Positions 47,598 through 59,720 of a DNA stretch of 64,000 bases are shown here, piece by piece. The stretch lies in NCBI GenBank assembly GCA_007115705.1, contig QXEO01002100.1, positions 496,001 through 560,000 of the forward strand. The letters run 5' to 3'. A program made the translations under genes and the position numbers. The number at the start of each line of letters is the position of its first letter. Within the stretch, counting starts at the first letter, position 1. Under the pieces are notes generated by a model, which worked only from the letters and a program-made list of their open reading frames with translations, was not told where the DNA came from and searched no databases. The stretch comes from Dactylis glomerata (taxonomy: Eukaryota; Streptophyta; Magnoliopsida; Poales; Poaceae).

Positions 47598-48299
47598 TCA
47601 CCAATCCCTAGCCCCCTTCTTCTCTGAATTTTTGAAAAGGGAGAAGAAACCCCTCTCAAACTTATCCAATCGCCTGTACACCTCATAGGTTGCATATGCG
47701 TCTCTAGCAGCATATTCCAAGTGCTTCGGCGGGAGAGGCACATTAACCCACATGGAATGCTCTTTCCTTCCAAACCCATCCTTCATCTCCAAGTACCAAG
47801 GATCTATGACAGCTGCAGCAACATCCTTGAGTCCCTGTGTGCGCTTCTTTGTGTTGTCCGGGTCTCTCCATATTTGCTGGATGTCCTTCAAATTATGGCA
47901 ATACAGATCCGAACGACTAAGCATTCTACGGTCTTCAAGAATGTCAAACCCAGCAAAAACATACCTAGAACCCCAAAGAAAATGATAAAGGGGAATGCAG
48001 TCCTCATCGGCATGGCAAATGTGGTACACCAAGACATCAGTACCAACACAAAGCTGGATGACGGCGGCCTTCTTAGGGCTCAAGTAGAAATCATGAAGTT
48101 TGGTATACTCAATGTCGAGACCAACTATCTTCTGCTTGGAAAGATCAAGGATAGCTTCAACCTTCGAGATCCATTCAGCAACACTTGAAGCCATGTTCGT
48201 GTACAGAACATTCATCGTGGTGGTGCCATGGAGGGGAATGGTGGACTCTTCAGAGAAAGGGGCGATGGGAGTAGGTGGTGATGGGATAAAATCTGTCAT
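47598..48299 (-). CDS. 3'-5' exonuclease of the DnaQ/WRN type carried by the MULE (233 aa)
   Basis: A single-exon gene. Motif I is VGLDIEYTK (D-x-E), motif II FAGFDILEDRRML, and motif III YAARDAYATYEVY (Y-x3-D). This is a complete DEDDy set as in plant WRN-like exonucleases, which remove nucleotides from DNA or RNA 3' ends. It starts MTDFIPSPP. A TATATAT box at 48389-48395 is about 90 bp upstream, so the longer in-frame start at 48524 is unlikely. It lies inside the element, downstream of and on the same strand as the Ulp1-like gene, with AGTTCAA clusters on both sides. It is intact, unlike its two neighbours. It could be a captured host gene or an old part of the element; a role in trimming excision ends is speculation. 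Confidence 0.8.
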   Translation of the reverse strand: MTDFIPSPPTPIAPFSEESTIPLHGTTTMNVLYTNMASSVAEWISKVEAILDLSKQKIVGLDIEYTKLHDFYLSPKKAAVIQLCVGTDVLVYHICHADEDCIPLYHFLWGSRYVFAGFDILEDRRMLSRSDLYCHNLKDIQQIWRDPDNTKKRTQGLKDVAAAVIDPWYLEMKDGFGRKEHSMWVNVPLPPKHLEYAARDAYATYEVYRRLDKFERGFFSLFKNSEKKGARDW

Positions 48300-49353
48300 G
48301 ATAACAGGGGGGCGGCAGGAGAGAAGAGGGAGGAGGTCGGGAGTAGCTAGAATAGAAGAATGACATCGAAGAAGGTCAGCCCACGCAAATATATAGTGGG
48401 AGTAACAACCAAGGAAGAACAAAACTATCTTTGTGCGCCAGTTATACTTATCTTTACCACCCGCACGTTTAAAAGAAACAAACAGCCCACGGGAAATGGT
48501 GGAAATTCTATCCATTCGCCGCAAAAAACGAGCGAGATAACAAACAACGTCGAAGAAGTTCAGGCGTCAAAAACCGTAAGTGCAACCTTATAATACGAGT
48601 CAGTTCAGGATGGCATATCGAAGAAGTTCAGGAAAATCTTCAGCACAAGATATGCTTCAACTAGTTGATTCCAACAAAACGAGCAATATATCCGCCCGTT
48701 CAAACTATACTTATCCTGACCCCATGCGTCGAACAGAAAAAAAAAACAAATGCGTGAGAAAGGGATGGGAGGTTTATCCTAACACATTTGACTAGGGAAA
48801 AGTAACAAACACCTGCCTACATAAACGCGTCAGTTCAACCAGGCGAACAGTAGAAGTACAACATCGCTAAACAATTAAGTTCAGGTATAATAGATACCAG
48901 GAACAACAATACTTTAGAAAATATAAGTTGTGCACATGACAATTAGAAAGTTAACGTAAAATAACAAACCGAAAACCAGGACAGAAGTTGAATTTGGCCA
49001 ATTAACCCATCCATCTAAACAATAAGCATTTTACCTGAGAAGTTCAACGGTCAAACTGGTGTAAGTTCAACACCAAAGTCTTAATAAGTTCAGGTATGCA
49101 TAGGAAACGAAAAGCATGTTACAAGATAAGTTCAACATGCCGCTTTTGTGGTACTTATAGGAAACAAAAACCATATTAACAGAGAAGTTCAACATGCATA
49201 CTCGTGTAAGTTCTTCACCAATCATAATAAGTTCAGGTACGTATAGCAAACAACATAAGTACAAATAACCCAACAATTAGGTACTGGTTCCAAACTACAA
49301 TTACAATCTTTCAATTAAACACAATCTGCAGATAGCAATCTGTGCAGATCGTA
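48300..49353. other. spacer between the Ulp1-like and exonuclease genes
   Basis: It contains the exonuclease promoter (TATA at 48389-48395) and a dense series of AGTTCAA/AGTTCAGG copies from 48550 to 49240. Confidence 0.7.
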
Positions 49354-52300
49354 TCAACCATCTACTCCCTCTACTCCAAGCCTGGTTAAAGTCCTAAGCA
49401 GATCTTCTTCTTGCGAGGACGGATCACAATCAGGAGCCAGGCACTGAATCTCCTCTGGAAGGTCATCGACATGTATTGTGTTGTTGTTGTGGAAAAGGAG
49501 TCTGTACAGGTGCTCGGCCTTTCAGTCATCGCAACGAGGCTACAAACAGACAAAAATTGTCATTAAATCAGTCAGATTAAATAAAATGGATTGTGCCAAA
49601 GATAAGTTTTGTGATTAAAAACATACATCCTGAGTTGCGATATGCTCAACAAATGATTCACCATCAAAAGTCCGAGCAAACTGCAAGACGTAGTAGCCAC
49701 ATTCATTGAAGCCCTGTTTAGGAGTAACCACATAATTTGGCTTTGATGCCTTTGCTGTCCAATCCGGATGACCGCTTTTCGCGTACGCTTCTTTTCCGTA
49801 CACAGCTTCCATGACCATTACCATCCTTGTGCACTGTTATAAAATCAGAATTAAGAAAAATAAGTTAGGAAAGTTAAGGTAGACATGCGCAAACAACAAA
49901 TGGCAAACAAAACAATGGCACGCAGCAAAATAAACTCACAATCTCTTTTATATGGGCAGAGTGGAAGACACTCCTAGTAAGTGTATTCTTTCCTTTCTTT
50001 CCCTTCGGCCATGCCTTTGAATCAAGAACATCGAAGGTACCCCTCCGCTTGTTCATAACGTACAGCACATAGTGTTGCTGCTTGATCCCAGGAATAGGTT
50101 TGCACGAAGGCATAAGTATCTGCAACGGCATGAAATATTTCTATTGTCACGGCATGAAATCTCTAGAGAACAAACAAATGCTTACAGCATTAATAAGAAA
50201 AGTAGATGGAGTTGTCTCACCAAATCAGACTTCAAGAGATCCTCTTCTGGCCTCATCATGATCTTGAATTGTTTGACAGCTGAATCGAGATCAAAAGCCT
50301 TACCAGAAGACATATGATCTATTCCCAAAACATACTGCACAAGATAAAAAAGAAAATGAAAGACGTAAACACAGTATTTAATGCATTAGGTACATAGAAG
50401 TTCAACAACAAACTGCAAGAAAGTTCAACATGATCAGATAATAAGTTCAACACATAAAATTTCATGGAAGCTCGTCTTACTAAACTGGAAAAATCCAGGA
50501 ACGAAAACTTGAGAAGGGATGATAAATAAAATAAGTCCAATGTAAGAACAGGGGAAGTTCAGCTATGCATGAAATGTAAGTGCAGTAATTAAGTAAAACT
50601 GATAAAATAACGAGTTTATGTGTCGTTACCGTCAGAAAGTATGGACTAAGCAGGACACGAGACCCGGAAGAAAAAACATGATTCACAGTGGGATCAGATT
50701 TCCACTGGCTGATAACAAAATCCATCATCTCTCCCTCAAACTCGCCCAGATCATCAAAAGCAGATGACAAGTCTTTGCCGCTCAGTTCAGACACAAGATC
50801 ATCCCCTACACTGTCTGTCCCATGTTTGAATCTACAGAAGATTTTCCTGCATAAAGAAAGTTTGTTGAATACAAAAAACAGCCAACAAAAAACAACAGTA
50901 ATCTAATTGCAAACAACAGCTAGGAAGTTCAAAGTACTCACTCTTTATACTTATCCCTAAAATGCTTGCTGAGCATAAATTCCCTAAGAATCTTTGCATT
51001 TCGGAGATACCGAAATTCACCAGGCGGTCTAAGCGACTCAGCAGGGCCAGTCAACCTTTTAGATTTCTTAGGTGCCCTCTGGTTAGACAAGACATTGTCG
51101 GACATCATAGCAGGATCCTTCTGAGTTTTTGCACCACATTTCCTCTTGCCAGCAGCTACTTTCTTTCCTGACCGTGTTACCGGTGTGACAAAGTCATCCG
51201 TGTCAGTTGAAACAGAGATCGATTCGATATCAGCAGAGTTTCCAAGTTTCTTCATAGCAGGCATGCTGCAATAAGCTGCCTTGCCCTTAACGCTTTTGAC
51301 AGGAGCTGCCCCTTGTGGATTAGGCTGCTCCTGGCTGCTAATGTTCACAATTTCGTAAACGTCAGCAGCTGGCTGATACATCTGGGTCTCGAAAAGTCTG
51401 AAAGTCTCATCCGAGCCATCCATATAATCCCCTGCAGCCATCGGAAGCAGTTCATGCATACAGTTGAAAGAAGTGCACAAAAAGGGCAGTACATACAAGA
51501 ACAAAAGAGCAGGCGTAAAATACCTGGATGGAAACCAAATAACTTCACAAAATCTATATCAAATTTACCGGACATAGCCCAGGTAAAAAGAGTATATTTC
51601 TTCACGTTCAGAATGTCCTTGCACGTAAAGTCTGTATGACACTCGCCATCCCATGAACCCGTGAATGTAAGCATGAAGAAACCGCAATCACGCCTGCGAG
51701 AACCAAAATCAATTAAGCAGAAGGGAAGTTCAAGCATGAACTTAAAAAGGTACAAGTTAAAAAAAGAGGAATAGCTCAGCAAGTTCAAGCAGAGAGGAAA
51801 ATTATAGCTAGCACATGGAAAGGCAGTTCAATATAGTAAGGAAAGGCAGTTCAAGAGAGCACAAGCTAACAGAAAGTAAAGGCAGTTCAATATAGTAAGC
51901 AAAGGCAGTTCAAGGTAGAACAAGCTAACATAAGGTAAAGGCAGTTTAAGCAAGACAGAAAGTTCAAGGTAGCACAAAATAAAGGCAGTTGAACTAGATA
52001 AGTACAACATATAAAGATAGAACAGTTCATCTCTAAAACACAGGTATGTTCAAGGAGCTAAAGGTAAACAGACTAACCCATTGTCCTGTTTTGGTACACC
52101 CATGTAATGCGTAGCGAAAGTGTCAAGACTAGGAGGTGTAGGAGGGATTTCCATATCAACACTACAATCACTCCACAGGATCCTGATGTGTTTGACCATT
52201 TGATTAAAAATATCCCAACCAGCCTGATCTTCAACTCCAAACAGAGAGTCAAGGTACTGGAAACATTGCGTCTTCAAATTAAGGCAGACCGTAACCCAGT

Positions 52301-55300
52301 GCCCGATGGCATCCTTCTCTTTTATTGGCGGGGGGTCAAAAGTAGGAAACATAACCTACAAGTGAGAAAATATACATAGAATAGAGAATCAGACATGACA
52401 TATAAGAATGGACAAAAATAACAATGGTACAAAAACAAATACACTTACAAGATCATGCTTGTCAATGTTAGAATTTTTAAACCACTTCCTCACAGATTTA
52501 TCAATGTCTCCCTTATAAACTTTACTCTACATTTAATAAAAACAAAAACGATCAGAATTTACAAAGAGAAACAATAAAAAGGACAAAAAACAATAGAACT
52601 AAATCTTACAGCGACCCAGTATGGCACAATGAGCTTGTCTGAACCAGCATACTTCTGCCCTAGGAGGTAGATGCCAACTGAAGCTGGACCAGTTCCAAGC
52701 ATACCACGAGGGCTAAATGACTTGGCAATTTGCCCCACAGTACAACTGATGACTTCATCATTGTCAAACATCATTTCCTTCCTGCATTGTTCCAAAAAAG
52801 CTCTAGTTAATACAGAACAAAGAACAACCCATGCAAAAACGTAATAAAACATATAAGAAGGGCTGTTTAAATGCGACACATGAAAAATAATATGGAAACA
52901 TACCCTATGGTCGTATTTTCCCTGACACGAGTAACCGCTGAATAGAACTTCTCAATTACATCTGGAAGTTTAATCTGAGAACCTGGGTATTCCAAACCTG
53001 TATAAAAAATTGTGGACAGATGATGAGAAGTTCAAGAGGACACAGTAAAAAGTTCAACAGCACGTACAGGGAAGTTCAGTCCACAAAACAAAGATGTACA
53101 TAACATTCTTAATACCTATGCGGGAAGTTCAACCTCTCAGAACTGTAAGTTCAACATGAGGTAACGTTGCCAGCAAACAACACAACTTACGCATACCAAA
53201 TACACTAAACCAGATCCCATGAAAAACGGTTGTTCCACATCACAAAACTTTAAGAAAAATACTCATCGGAAACTAAACCAGAACACAAAAGGTGAACTGG
53301 AATATATATAGCGTGCATGCATACATAAAATGATCCGGTAACAACATACATACTATAAATTGATTTACATTACCATTCCCACCCCACACACAGTACAGCA
53401 CCCCAAATATCACAGCTAAACACATAATAAGATTGACCAGATTAAGAAGGTGGACTTGATAGAGTCTTGCCTAAATCTTGCGTAGTGCTTGGCGCGTTCA
53501 TTTCTTCAACTTTGTCTGTTCCTTGAGATGTTCCAATGGCACCAGCTTCTCCAATGTCAACATTTTTGGTCTCAACAGAATCAAATAAGGTAGAAGCTGA
53601 GACAAAAACACCTAGATCAGCTGAAGGTGGTGCAACAGCTTCATCAGGGATAGCAGAACGTTCAACACCATCATCAGCTGCAGCAGCACATCGCTGAGAA
53701 TCATGTCCAGCATGATCTTCAGCACCAACAGGAGCATCTTCTAAGATATCATCACCAGCAGCATCAGAAGAAGCATGAGAAACTTCACCAACTTTATCTT
53801 CTACTGCACCTTCAGGAATGGGCGCCTCTGCCATGAATGCATCTCCACAAGACATATCTGGAGCACCTGGACGAGAAGAAGTTTCATCGAAAGCGGCAAC
53901 GTCGTCTGCCTTGTCATGAACATGCAAATCAGATACTGTCTTGTCGCTGTCAGACTTGTTATCCTGCCCTAGAGGAATAATAGGGGAAGGATGTGGCTGA
54001 TCCGCACCTAAATTAGATGTAGATTTCAATCCTCCATCAACATTACCCTGCGTGATAACAGAAAATGCTAAATTATATACAGCGGATAAGAGCATTTCAA
54101 CTATCACAACAGGTTCAGTTCAACATTGCATGAAAGGTCAAAAAGCTAAGTAATTTCATCATAAGTAAACCAAAGGTAGTTCCAACAGAAAAACCAAGGG
54201 CACATCATGTAAAACACAAAAGGATAACTAAAAAGCCATACATTATGGGCAGTTCAACAGTAAAACTAAAACCAGTACAAGGAATATACAACGGTAGGTA
54301 ATAGCTGTACCATATGGGCAGTTCAACAAAATAATCAAACACAACAACATGACAGACACCAAGTCAGCGGGAAATGATAAGTTCAACAAGTAGCAAGTAA
54401 AGAAGTTCAACTGAAAGAAATGGTAAGTTCAACAGAACAAAAAAAGGAAGTTCAACTCACAGCATGAGTGGATGGAAAATCATCAACAATTGTATGATCT
54501 CCAGCAGCAGCACCAGAGGCAGCAACATTGGCAGCAGCACCCTTCTGATTCAGTTCACGAATAAAATTTAATGCCTCGTCTTCAAAAGGTTTGCACCGAA
54601 TATCCTGGAGCTTCTTGATCATAGAAAGATTCATGCGGGCATGAGTGATGCTGTTACGAAGAATTTCAATACTAGAAGACTCCATAGTCAGTTCATCCCT
54701 AGCAGCTGCCTCATCAAATAAAAGTCCAGCAGGAAGAAACCCAGCTGTGTGGCTCAGTCTCGAACTAGTAGTTGGAAGAACAGCACACAAGTCAAGGGCC
54801 TTCAAAAGGGCTGCATCAAGATCTTTAAATCCAGAAACAACTTCATCAACAAAGCTTCCTTGACCACCAAGAGCTGATCCACTGGAGCTTCCTGCCAACA
54901 CCTTCATACTGGGAGGAACATCCGCAAGAGAAGATAAGGAACTCCTCTTTAAAGGAGAGGAACGGACATTCATACAAACAGCTCTAGAGGGCTTCTGCAA
55001 ATAAACAATATCACTTGTAGACTTCCACTGCAAAAAAAAAACAAAAAAACAAAGACACACACATTGAAAAAAGTTAGCTAACAACAAGAAAATTAATAAA
55101 AACACATGAAACACAATTAAAAACCATGCTTACCAGTAACTTGCCATACATCCAAGAAGAAGGAGTCTCATTGCCTGGTTTTATACAGTCTAGGTCTGCA
55201 AGCTTCCTAAAATTGACAGCGTTGAAATAAAGGATGCGAGGGACACGCTTATCAATAGGACTAAGCTTGGGATGAGCAATACAGTCAAGATACATCAGCA

Positions 55301-58300
55301 GAATAGCAATACCACAACCAGGGACAGCTCTCCAGTCAGAATTGGCTGCCTGCCAAGCAAAAACTGCTTTCCTGAGCTCATCACACATCAGCTGACACAA
55401 ATCAACATCCTTAAGCTTGGTAACATCAAAATCCTTGACCATTGGTGCCTCCCTGGACACCCTAACAGAATAACCAGGGCACACAAACTTGTTGTAAAAG
55501 ATGAGGCCAAAAACTTTCAAAGCCAAACCATCATTTGCTTCATCATTGACCAGTCTGGCCAGAATAGAGCGAAGATCTTTTGTTTCAAGCTGCTTCTTCC
55601 TTGGTAAACCTAGCTCAGCCTTCAAGTCCATCAAGTCATCTAGATATCCAATGTCACAAGGCCGAGGAGGGGTGTTTTTCCCACGAGGTATCCCAAACAG
55701 AAGCTCGATGCTATCGGCAGTTATCTGCAATTTCCTACTGCCATCGCTAAAATCAAGAGTCATCGTGACAGGGTCAATCTTGTACATCAGGAAGCAAATC
55801 AAACGACGGTTGATGTTAACATAGATTGAGAAGTCTTTGAGATGACCAAGACCGCCAGCCGCAAGCTGACTGGGGTGGCGGGGTTTCAGCAATTTGAGGC
55901 ACAGGTGCAACTCCTTTAAAGAGCACCTCAACGTTGTATTGAACCTTCCTTCCGCATCATCACCGCCAGCAGCAGCATCTTTGCCGCCTCTCTTCCGCTT
56001 CTTAGAAACATAAACATCTGCATTCTGCATAATCACACACAAGGCAAAGAAAACAAAACAATTAACCACACAATTATAGCATAATCTAAGTAAATACAAG
56101 GAAGTTCAGGCAGAGCACCTAAGGCAGTACAAGATACACAACAAGAAAAGTTCACCAATGAAACAAATAGTTCAGTTAAATAAATGCAATACAAATATAT
56201 TTTTTTCAACAAAAATAGGGCAGATCAACTAAGCATGCATGTACAAACATACATTCAAGACCAAGAAAGTTCAAGCAAAATAGTTCATCATGAAAAACTC
56301 AAAAAAAAGTAGAGTCCATGGCTGTATAGCAATAGCAAGAGTAAGGGAAGTTCAACCTAATATCAAATAGAAGTTCAAGCTTAACTTAAAGGGAAGTTCA
56401 ACCAACAATTAAAGGAAAGCACATCACTTACCAAATGCAGTTCAGTAATTCCATTATAAATAACAGGAAAGTTCAACTACACTATGTAAAACAGTTTAAC
56501 ATGAACTTTAATAGACAAGTTCAACTACATTGAAAGAAACTAGTTCTAAGCTATTTGAGTTCAGATAAGCATACACCATGTATCAAATAAAATAAGATAA
56601 TGGATATTTGACAAAGCTCACCTTAGTTAAATCTTCATCTTCATCCTTGTCATCCTCTTCAACATAGTCAGAATCTTTTGTAAACTTCACAACCTTTCCA
56701 ACCTTTTTAGCAGGCTTTTTACCTTTTACATCAGCAACTTGCTTAGATCTGCTGACTGTCTTCTTCACCTTTCCAGTAACTTGCTTGCCCTTAACAGGGA
56801 CCTTAGCCAAAGGAGCAGGATCGCAAGCAACAGCTGCCTTCATCAAACGAGAAGTAGGAGCAACTCTCTTTGCAGGCGAAGGGGAAGGGTCCTTGGCGCC
56901 AGCCAAACGAGGGCTTGAACGCTTTATCCCTGCTGCAGTAGATGAAGTTCCAGAAACACGAGGGCTCCTGCGTGGATTAGCCATAGATGACTCACTCTTC
57001 TTCCGGCTGGCTATCCTGGACTTCTTGACACAAGCTGGGGAATCACCGGCAGGAAAATCAGCGGAAGAGACAATAGCGCCGGAGATATCAGTTGCAAGGG
57101 CATCACCTTCACTGATACCAGCATTAGGGGCTTCAGCATCCGGCAGGCAATCACCCTCAGGGACAACAGAAGGTAAATCAGCAGCTAACTTCGACCTGCG
57201 CTCTCTGGCGCGCTGAATCTTTGATAAAATGTGATCATCGTAAGCTGCTAACTGAAAAGGAACATCCTGCGTCTGTGTAACTTGTTCTGAACCATCAACA
57301 GACTGCGACTGCGACTCAGACAACTCCAACAAATCATCACTTCCAAATTCTTGTTGAACAGAAGCAACAACACGATAAATATTAGTGTCAGCGTCATCTG
57401 CATACAAAAAAACAAAGATAATTAGTCCTAAACTAAAAGTAAACAAAATAGAAGGGAACAATAACAACAATAAGAGCAAAATAACAACCTGAAGCATCGA
57501 TGTCGTCACTATCTTGGCCATGAGTTATAGATTGAATCACAGGAGCCACAGTGTTAGAGGGTGAGTTCTGCTCAATAGGGGCTGCATCTGCCACATTTGT
57601 AGATGTGTTGGCAGCAGCAACCACAGTGTTAGAGGGTGAATTAGCCTCATTAGAGGCTGCATCTGCCACATTTGCAGTCGTGTTGGCAGCAGCAACCCCA
57701 GCTTTAGAAGGTGAATTAGCCTCATTAGAGGCTGCATCTGCCACATTTGTAGTGGTGTTGGCAGCAGCAACTTCTTCAGATGAAACCACTGCAACCATAA
57801 TAATAATAAAAAGGTTATAACGCAAACAATACAGATTGCATCTGCTAAAACCACAAAAAGTTCAACATGACTACCACTAAAAGTTCATGTACATATGCTA
57901 AATAACACAAACAAGTATAGACAAGAAATTTAAACAACACAAAACAAAAATTCACACACTACAAATACAACATATGCAAAAAGTTCAACCATTCACAGTA
58001 ATAAGTGCAAAGAACAACTAAACATGGAATTACAGTAGAACAAACTAACAGAAATTCAGTTAAATTCACATAGTACACATATGCAAAAAGTTCAACCATT
58101 CACACTATTAAGTGCAAGTAACCCTAAACAACGACATTACTGTTAAACAAAGTAACAGAAATTCTGATAAATTCACACATTACACATATACAATAAGTTC
58201 AACCATTCACAGTATTAAGTGCAAGTAACACTAAACATGGAATTACTGTAAAACAAACTAACAGAAATTCAGTACACATACTGCATTAGCAGTTCAACTG

Positions 58301-58615
58301 CAACATTAAAACAGTTGAATATTTCAATCAACATTGACAGCAAGAACAAATGATAACCAATTGCAAGCATGTAAATTATGACAAGTCAAAAAATTACTGA
58401 GTTAAAACAGAGATTATAAGCAAAATTTAGCAGGTTAAAACTACAGAAACACCAAACTAGTTTGAATCAGTAGTTTAGACAGAAAGAAACTAAGAACAAC
58501 TAACAAAACAAAAAGGGGATCGCACAGAATAGATGCAAAATTAAAGCATGATTACAGCCTAATTACCTTCCGGATTTTCAGGGACAGCACGAGGAGATGT
58601 TGGAGCACTAGCCAT
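49354..58615 (-). pseudogene. giant protein with two Ulp1/C48-like cores, 17 exons, late nonsense codon
   Basis: Exons in transcription order: 58615-58567, 57788-57489, 57397-56622, 56024-55134, 55027-54461, 54047-53471, 52997-52904, 52781-52610, 52526-52449, 52355-52078, 51693-51524, 51431-50942, 50846-50630, 50334-50221, 50119-49940, 49833-49627, 49539-49354. All join in phase to 1,782 codons. The exon 6 donor is GC (AG|GCAAGA); a GT four residues later also keeps phase. Reading past it gives a stop at 53442, so two genes are an alternative. Regions: 25-aa repeats (exon 2), basic Lys/Ser/Pro region (exon 3), a 297-aa domain in the place of DUF1985 (exon 4), acidic exon 6. Core A: H1187, D1204, Q1258, C1264 (PKQDN, RDCGFF). 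Core B: H1607, D1624, Q1691, C1696 (PKQGFNECGYY). TGA at codon 1726 (49522-49524) removes the last 55 residues only. Ulp1 enzymes cleave SUMO-like proteins; the substrate here is unknown. Confidence 0.75.
57545..57775 (-). repeat. 75-bp coding tandem repeat, three units
   Basis: Each unit encodes VAAANT-x-NVADAASNEANSPS with small changes. It lies in exon 2 of the Ulp1-like gene. Confidence 0.85.
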
Positions 58616-59367
58616 CCAGAAATAACTCTGGAAAACGGAAATCAACACCAGGAACACGAACCCTAGATCCGCCCCACAATCTGATTAAAATAGAGAAATC
58701 TAGGGTTAAATCAGGGAGAATACGGAGGGGGGAACTAAAACGAGCACGAAAAAACATTCAGTAGCACGAGGATAGCGCCGGGGCGGTGACGGAGACGACC
58801 ATTACCAAAGCCGATGAAGCATCGGGTGCACGGCCGCAGGGAGAAGCAAGTACTGGCGGAGAAGGAAACAGAGAAGAGAAGAGGAAGGAATGGAAACTGA
58901 CCGCAGAAATAGCGCGGAGATGGTCGGCGGTTGCCAAGCACGGCAGTTCCTCGATGGCAGCAGTTGCCGATGGAATCGCTGGAGCGGTTTCATCGCCACA
59001 GAGAAGAAGAAGAACGTGGCGGAGAGGTTAGCACGAGGGGAGAGAGGTGGTTCTGCGTGGGGAGAGAGAGAGAGAGAGAGGGGAAACGTGATGGACGAAT
59101 ACAGACAACCAACCGTAAATAGTGGGACCACAGTGAAAAGTTTTAAAAAGGTAAGGGAAGTTCAAGCGAGACTATACGAACAGTTCAAATATATAAAAAA
59201 CAGTACAAGAAGGATCACTACTTCCCATACTTCTCTAAAATGTAACTTCCCATAGAATTAATTTATATTCCTTTTACATTTTATCATACACTAGATTTAA
59301 TTGTACCAAAAAATAATGGGTACCACCAAGCCAACGTTTATGCGTCGTTCACTCACAGACCAATTAA
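58616..59367 (-). promoter_or_regulatory. leader and promoter region of the Ulp1-like gene
   Basis: A GC-rich leader with a CT-rich run on the minus strand (59060-59082) precedes the ATG at 58615. TCCCACTATTTAC at about 59115-59127 is a TATA-like candidate and resembles the exonuclease core promoter (TCCCACTATATATTT). An exact AGTTCAA copy lies near 59159 and another near 59181. Confidence 0.4.
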
Positions 59368-59435
59368 ACGACGCTAGCGCGTCGTCGACGAAACGACGCT
59401 AGCGCGTCGTCGACGACACGACGCTAGCGCGTCGT
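59368..59435. repeat. three palindromes in 25-bp tandem
   Basis: ACGACGCTAGCGCGTCGT occurs at 59368, 59393 and 59418. Each is an almost perfect palindrome, with spacers CGACGAA and CGACGAC. Confidence 0.95.
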
Positions 59436-59580
59436 GCACTTCTAAAATAACTTTATATCGTACTAACATAATATATAATATAAGCTCTCTTATGGAGCCA
59501 AATAAATAATATGGTTACATAATACCCCCCCCTTCACCCCCAACCCTAAGTTAGAATGAACATACGTAAATTTTTTTTTG

Positions 59581-59720
59581 ACGCTACGGCTCGGCTTCAC
59601 CACCCGTCGACGCTTCCGCGTCGTACGGGTGGCAAAACCTCGTAGCGTTGTTAGGGTACCTAGAATTCATTAGCCGTTGACGCTAACGCGTCAACGGTAA
59701 TGAATTCTAGGTACCCTAAC
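59581..59720. repeat. two adjacent long hairpins
   Basis: Hairpin 1: ACGCTACG (59581) with CGTAGCGT (59641), and inner arms CCACCCGT+CGACGC (59600) with GCGTCG+ACGGGTGG (59618). Hairpin 2: perfect 23-nt arms 59650-59672 and 59698-59720, with an inner 10-nt pair CCGTTGACGC/GCGTCAACGG and a TAAC loop. The GACGC...GCGTC core is shared with the 25-bp palindromes just upstream. Confidence 0.95.
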
